64,000 nucleotides of DNA from Niastella sp. (GTDB taxonomy: Bacteria; Bacteroidota; Bacteroidia; Chitinophagales; Chitinophagaceae). Location of the stretch: NCBI GenBank assembly GCA_017744515.1, contig JAGIBF010000017.1, positions 1 to 64,000 on the forward strand. The letters are read 5' to 3'. Below, piece after piece: positions 61,734 through 64,000 of this stretch. The notes beneath the pieces were generated by a model that was not told where the DNA came from, searched no databases, and saw nothing but the letters and a program-made list of their open reading frames with translations. A program made the position numbers and the translations under genes. Numbering within the stretch: the stretch's first letter is position 1; each line of letters begins with the position of its first letter.

Positions 61734-61829
61734 CGAAACTAAGTGCAGCCAGCCTTCCCAAAGATGAGCAGCATCAGTAACCCGTTTGATCCCTGTCATG
61801 GGTTGACAGCATTAGCACAGCTAACTTAG
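61734..61829. promoter_or_regulatory. Divergent promoter with two Crp/Fnr-type sites (phosphorylase / ppsA)
   Basis: Sites ATGAGCAGCATCAG (61764-61777) and TTGATCCCTGTCAT (61786-61799), starts 22 bases apart. Minus-strand -7: TAGTTTCG (61734-61741). Plus-strand -7: TAACTTAG (61822-61829). Each -7 is 33 bases from the nearer site and 55 from the farther one, the same geometry as the region at 40841-40936. Confidence 0.75.
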
Positions 61830-61852
61830 CCTACACTTCAACACAGCAACAT

Positions 61853-64000
61853 ATGAGTGCCTATATCAAACCATTCAAAGAAATAACCATTCAGGAGGTG
61901 CCACAGGTGGGCGGCAAAAATGCATCACTCGGAGAAATGATGACGACCTTAAACAAAGCAGGCGTATCCATACCCGATGGCTTTGCCACCACGGCAGCGG
62001 CCTTCCGCGCCTTCCTGCAATACAACCACCTGGAGCAACCGCTCAATGACCTTATGCTCCGGCTCGACCGTCAGCAGTTTGCCAACCTGAAAGAGACCGG
62101 CGCCGAAGCACGCACACTATTGCAACAGGCAGACCTGCCACCCGGCCTCGCCATGGAGATCACCAGCGCTTACCGCGCATTTGCAGGTGGCAAACCCATC
62201 GCAATGGCCGTACGCAGCAGCGCCACCGCCGAAGACCTGCCAGAAGCAAGCTTTGCCGGTCAGCATGAGTCATTCCTCAATGTGGTAGGAGAAGAAGAGC
62301 TCCTCGACGCCGTACACAAATGTTTTGTATCCCTCTATACCGACCGCGCCATCAAATACCGTGAAGACAATGGATTTCGCCACAACGAAGTAGCCCTCTC
62401 CGCAGGCATTCAAAAAATGGTGCGGGCCGATACAGGCAGTGCAGGCGTCATCTTTACCCTCGAGCCCGAATCAGGGTTCAGGAACGTCATTCATATCGCA
62501 GCCAACTGGGGCCTGGGGGAAAACATAGTACAGGGAACTGTAACACCCGACGAATACATCGTATTCAAAGAAACGTTGCGCAAAGGCAAAAAAGCAATCC
62601 TGCAAAAAACACTGGGCGAAAAATCATGGACCATGGTGTATGCCCCCGATGGCCAAACCGGAACAGTCAACAAACCCACGCAACTGGACAAACGCAAACA
62701 ATGGGTATTGTCCGATACTGAAATCACGACCCTCGCCAATTGGGCCTTGCTCATAGAAAACCATTACGACAAACCCATGGATATTGAGTGGGCGAAAGAT
62801 GGCGATACCGGCGAACTGTTCATCGTACAGGCCCGGCCCGAAACAGTACACAGTACGAAGAACCCTTACCTGGTCACAGAATACAAACTGTTGAAAAAAG
62901 GATCACCCATCGTCAGCGGCGAAGCCATCGGCAGCAGGATTGCAACAGGGGTTGCACGCCTGTTGACCTCACCCAAAGAGATACAATTGCTGCAACAGGG
63001 TGAAATAGTAGTTACCAACATTACCAGTCCCGATTGGGACCCCATATTGAAAAAAGCAGGCGGCATCATTACCGATAAAGGAGGCAGGACCAGCCATGCA
63101 GCCATTGTAGCCCGTGAATTGAACGTCCCGGCCATCGTAGGTTGCAACAATGCCACACAACTCATACAAGACGGCGACCTCATCACCATATCCTGCGCAG
63201 AAGGTAAAACGGGGTTTGTTTACAAAGGCAAAGAGAACTACGAAGAAAAAACGGTCGACTTCTCCAAAGTACAGCAGCCGGGCTTCATGGATGTGATGTT
63301 GATCCTCGGCGACCCGGAAAAAGCCTTTCCCCTTTCCTTCTATCCCTCCAAAGGCATCGGCCTGATGCGCATGGAATTCATCATCACCCACGCCATCCGC
63401 GTTCACCCGATGGCCCTGGTAAAGTTCAATACATTGGCAGATACCGCAGCAAAAGAAGAGATTGCCGCACTGACTTTTCAGTATCCCGATAAGCGCGATT
63501 ATTTTACCGGTAAGCTCGCCCAGGGCATTGCTACCATAGCAGCAGCATTCTATCCCCGTGAAGTGATCGTGCGCATGAGCGACTTCAAGACCAACGAATA
63601 CGCCAACCTCCTCGGGGGAAAAGAATTTGAACCACAGGAAGAAAACCCGATGCTCGGGTTCAGAGGCGCCTCCCGGTATTACAACGAACGCTACCGCGAA
63701 GGATTTGAACTCGAATGCAAAGCCATCCGCATCGTTCGCGAAGACATGGGCCTTACCAACGTACAGGTGATGATACCCTTCTGCAGAACACCCGAAGAAG
63801 GCAAAAAAGTATTGCAGGTAATGGAACAACAAGGACTGGCAAGAGGCAGGAAAGGATTGAAAATATTGGTGATGGCCGAAATACCGTCCAATGTGCTCCT
63901 CGCCGAAGAATTTGCCGATATCTTCGATGGCTTTTCCATCGGCTCCAACGACCTGACGCAATTGACCCTCGGCGTTGACCGCGACTCGTCCATCATATCC
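61853..64000 (+). CDS. ppsA: Phosphoenolpyruvate synthase, 3' end outside window
   Basis: 716 codons are visible, open to the window edge. The N-terminal ATP-grasp domain (VGGKNASLGEMM; AVRSSATAEDLPEASFAGQHE; IHIAANWGLGENIVQGTV) is followed by the swivelling phosphohistidine domain with GGRTSHAAIVARELNVPAIVG (His415 accepts phosphate). The PEP/pyruvate barrel begins about residue 470 (GLMRMEFIITH, NPMLGFRGASRYY) and reaches GSNDLTQLTLGVDRD at the edge. The order and spacing fit PpsA rather than pyruvate phosphate dikinase. It makes PEP from pyruvate and ATP, allowing gluconeogenesis. It is divergent from the alpha-glucan phosphorylase and co-regulated with it. Confidence 0.95.
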   Translation, partial: MSAYIKPFKEITIQEVPQVGGKNASLGEMMTTLNKAGVSIPDGFATTAAAFRAFLQYNHLEQPLNDLMLRLDRQQFANLKETGAEARTLLQQADLPPGLAMEITSAYRAFAGGKPIAMAVRSSATAEDLPEASFAGQHESFLNVVGEEELLDAVHKCFVSLYTDRAIKYREDNGFRHNEVALSAGIQKMVRADTGSAGVIFTLEPESGFRNVIHIAANWGLGENIVQGTVTPDEYIVFKETLRKGKKAILQKTLGEKSWTMVYAPDGQTGTVNKPTQLDKRKQWVLSDTEITTLANWALLIENHYDKPMDIEWAKDGDTGELFIVQARPETVHSTKNPYLVTEYKLLKKGSPIVSGEAIGSRIATGVARLLTSPKEIQLLQQGEIVVTNITSPDWDPILKKAGGIITDKGGRTSHAAIVARELNVPAIVGCNNATQLIQDGDLITISCAEGKTGFVYKGKENYEEKTVDFSKVQQPGFMDVMLILGDPEKAFPLSFYPSKGIGLMRMEFIITHAIRVHPMALVKFNTLADTAAKEEIAALTFQYPDKRDYFTGKLAQGIATIAAAFYPREVIVRMSDFKTNEYANLLGGKEFEPQEENPMLGFRGASRYYNERYREGFELECKAIRIVREDMGLTNVQVMIPFCRTPEEGKKVLQVMEQQGLARGRKGLKILVMAEIPSNVLLAEEFADIFDGFSIGSNDLTQLTLGVDRDSSIIS

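Noticed and set aside
62969..63961. 330-codon minus-strand open frame
   Set aside because: It lies fully antisense to ppsA, whose protein sequence is clear; the antisense translation is rich in Phe, Gly, Cys and His, and shows no domain.
1..64000. Mobile elements, CRISPR, prophage, tRNA or rRNA genes
   Set aside because: I saw no transposase or integrase motifs, no regularly spaced repeats, no phage genes and no tRNA cloverleaf or rRNA sequence.

Overview
The window looks like a chromosomal segment of a Bacteroidota bacterium, most likely Chitinophagaceae-like (inference). The sequence shows three SusC/SusD pairs plus a partial SusD, a hybrid two-component regulator, a type IX secretion sorting domain, and promoters with the Bacteroidota -7 element TAnnTTTG. 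I saw no rRNA, tRNA, CRISPR array, transposase or phage genes.

Left half (1-39 kb): glycan-utilisation loci. (i) The end of a SusD, then SusC, SusD, a DUF5627-type lipoprotein and a GH97 glycosidase, closed by a strong terminator (0-8.2 kb). (ii) A second SusC/SusD pair (8.4-13.5 kb), followed by an AraC-type protein with a dead receiver domain, a complete hybrid two-component regulator, and what appears to be an eroding xylan-type locus: an orphan signal-peptide ORF, a GH43 enzyme and an N-terminally truncated CE6-like esterase (13.5-21.2 kb). (iii) A minus-strand pair, a T9SS-exported GH98 enzyme with tandem carbohydrate-binding modules and a GH29 fucosidase, beside a divergent AraC regulator (21.3-27.5 kb). 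(iv) A barrel-less TonB plug protein (27.6-28.7 kb). (v) A LacI-controlled fructan/sucrose-type locus: LacI, sugar porter, SusC, SusD, GH32-like hydrolase and ROK sugar kinase, with the same 14-bp operator in front of three transcription units (28.8-38.9 kb).

Right half (39-64 kb): a stress/energy-limitation island. It holds Hsp20, an AI-2E family permease, a BaeRF-like protein, four tandem-domain universal stress proteins, an MBL-fold/rhodanese persulfide dioxygenase-like enzyme, an MFP-FtsX-ATPase exporter, MlaE/F/D, an alpha/beta hydrolase, a ribosome hibernation factor, an MgtA-type P-type ATPase, a GyrI-like lipoprotein, an alpha-glucan phosphorylase and PEP synthase (running off the window).

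The main discovery is in the promoters of this island. Fourteen 14-bp sites of the form nTGAn-N4-nTCAn (Crp/Fnr type) occur in nine intergenic regions. They sit at fixed distances (centre to centre about 33 or 55-56 bp) from a recognisable -7 element, and the five divergent regions are mirror-symmetric. This suggests one Crp/Fnr-family regulator, not encoded in the window, controls nearly the whole island.
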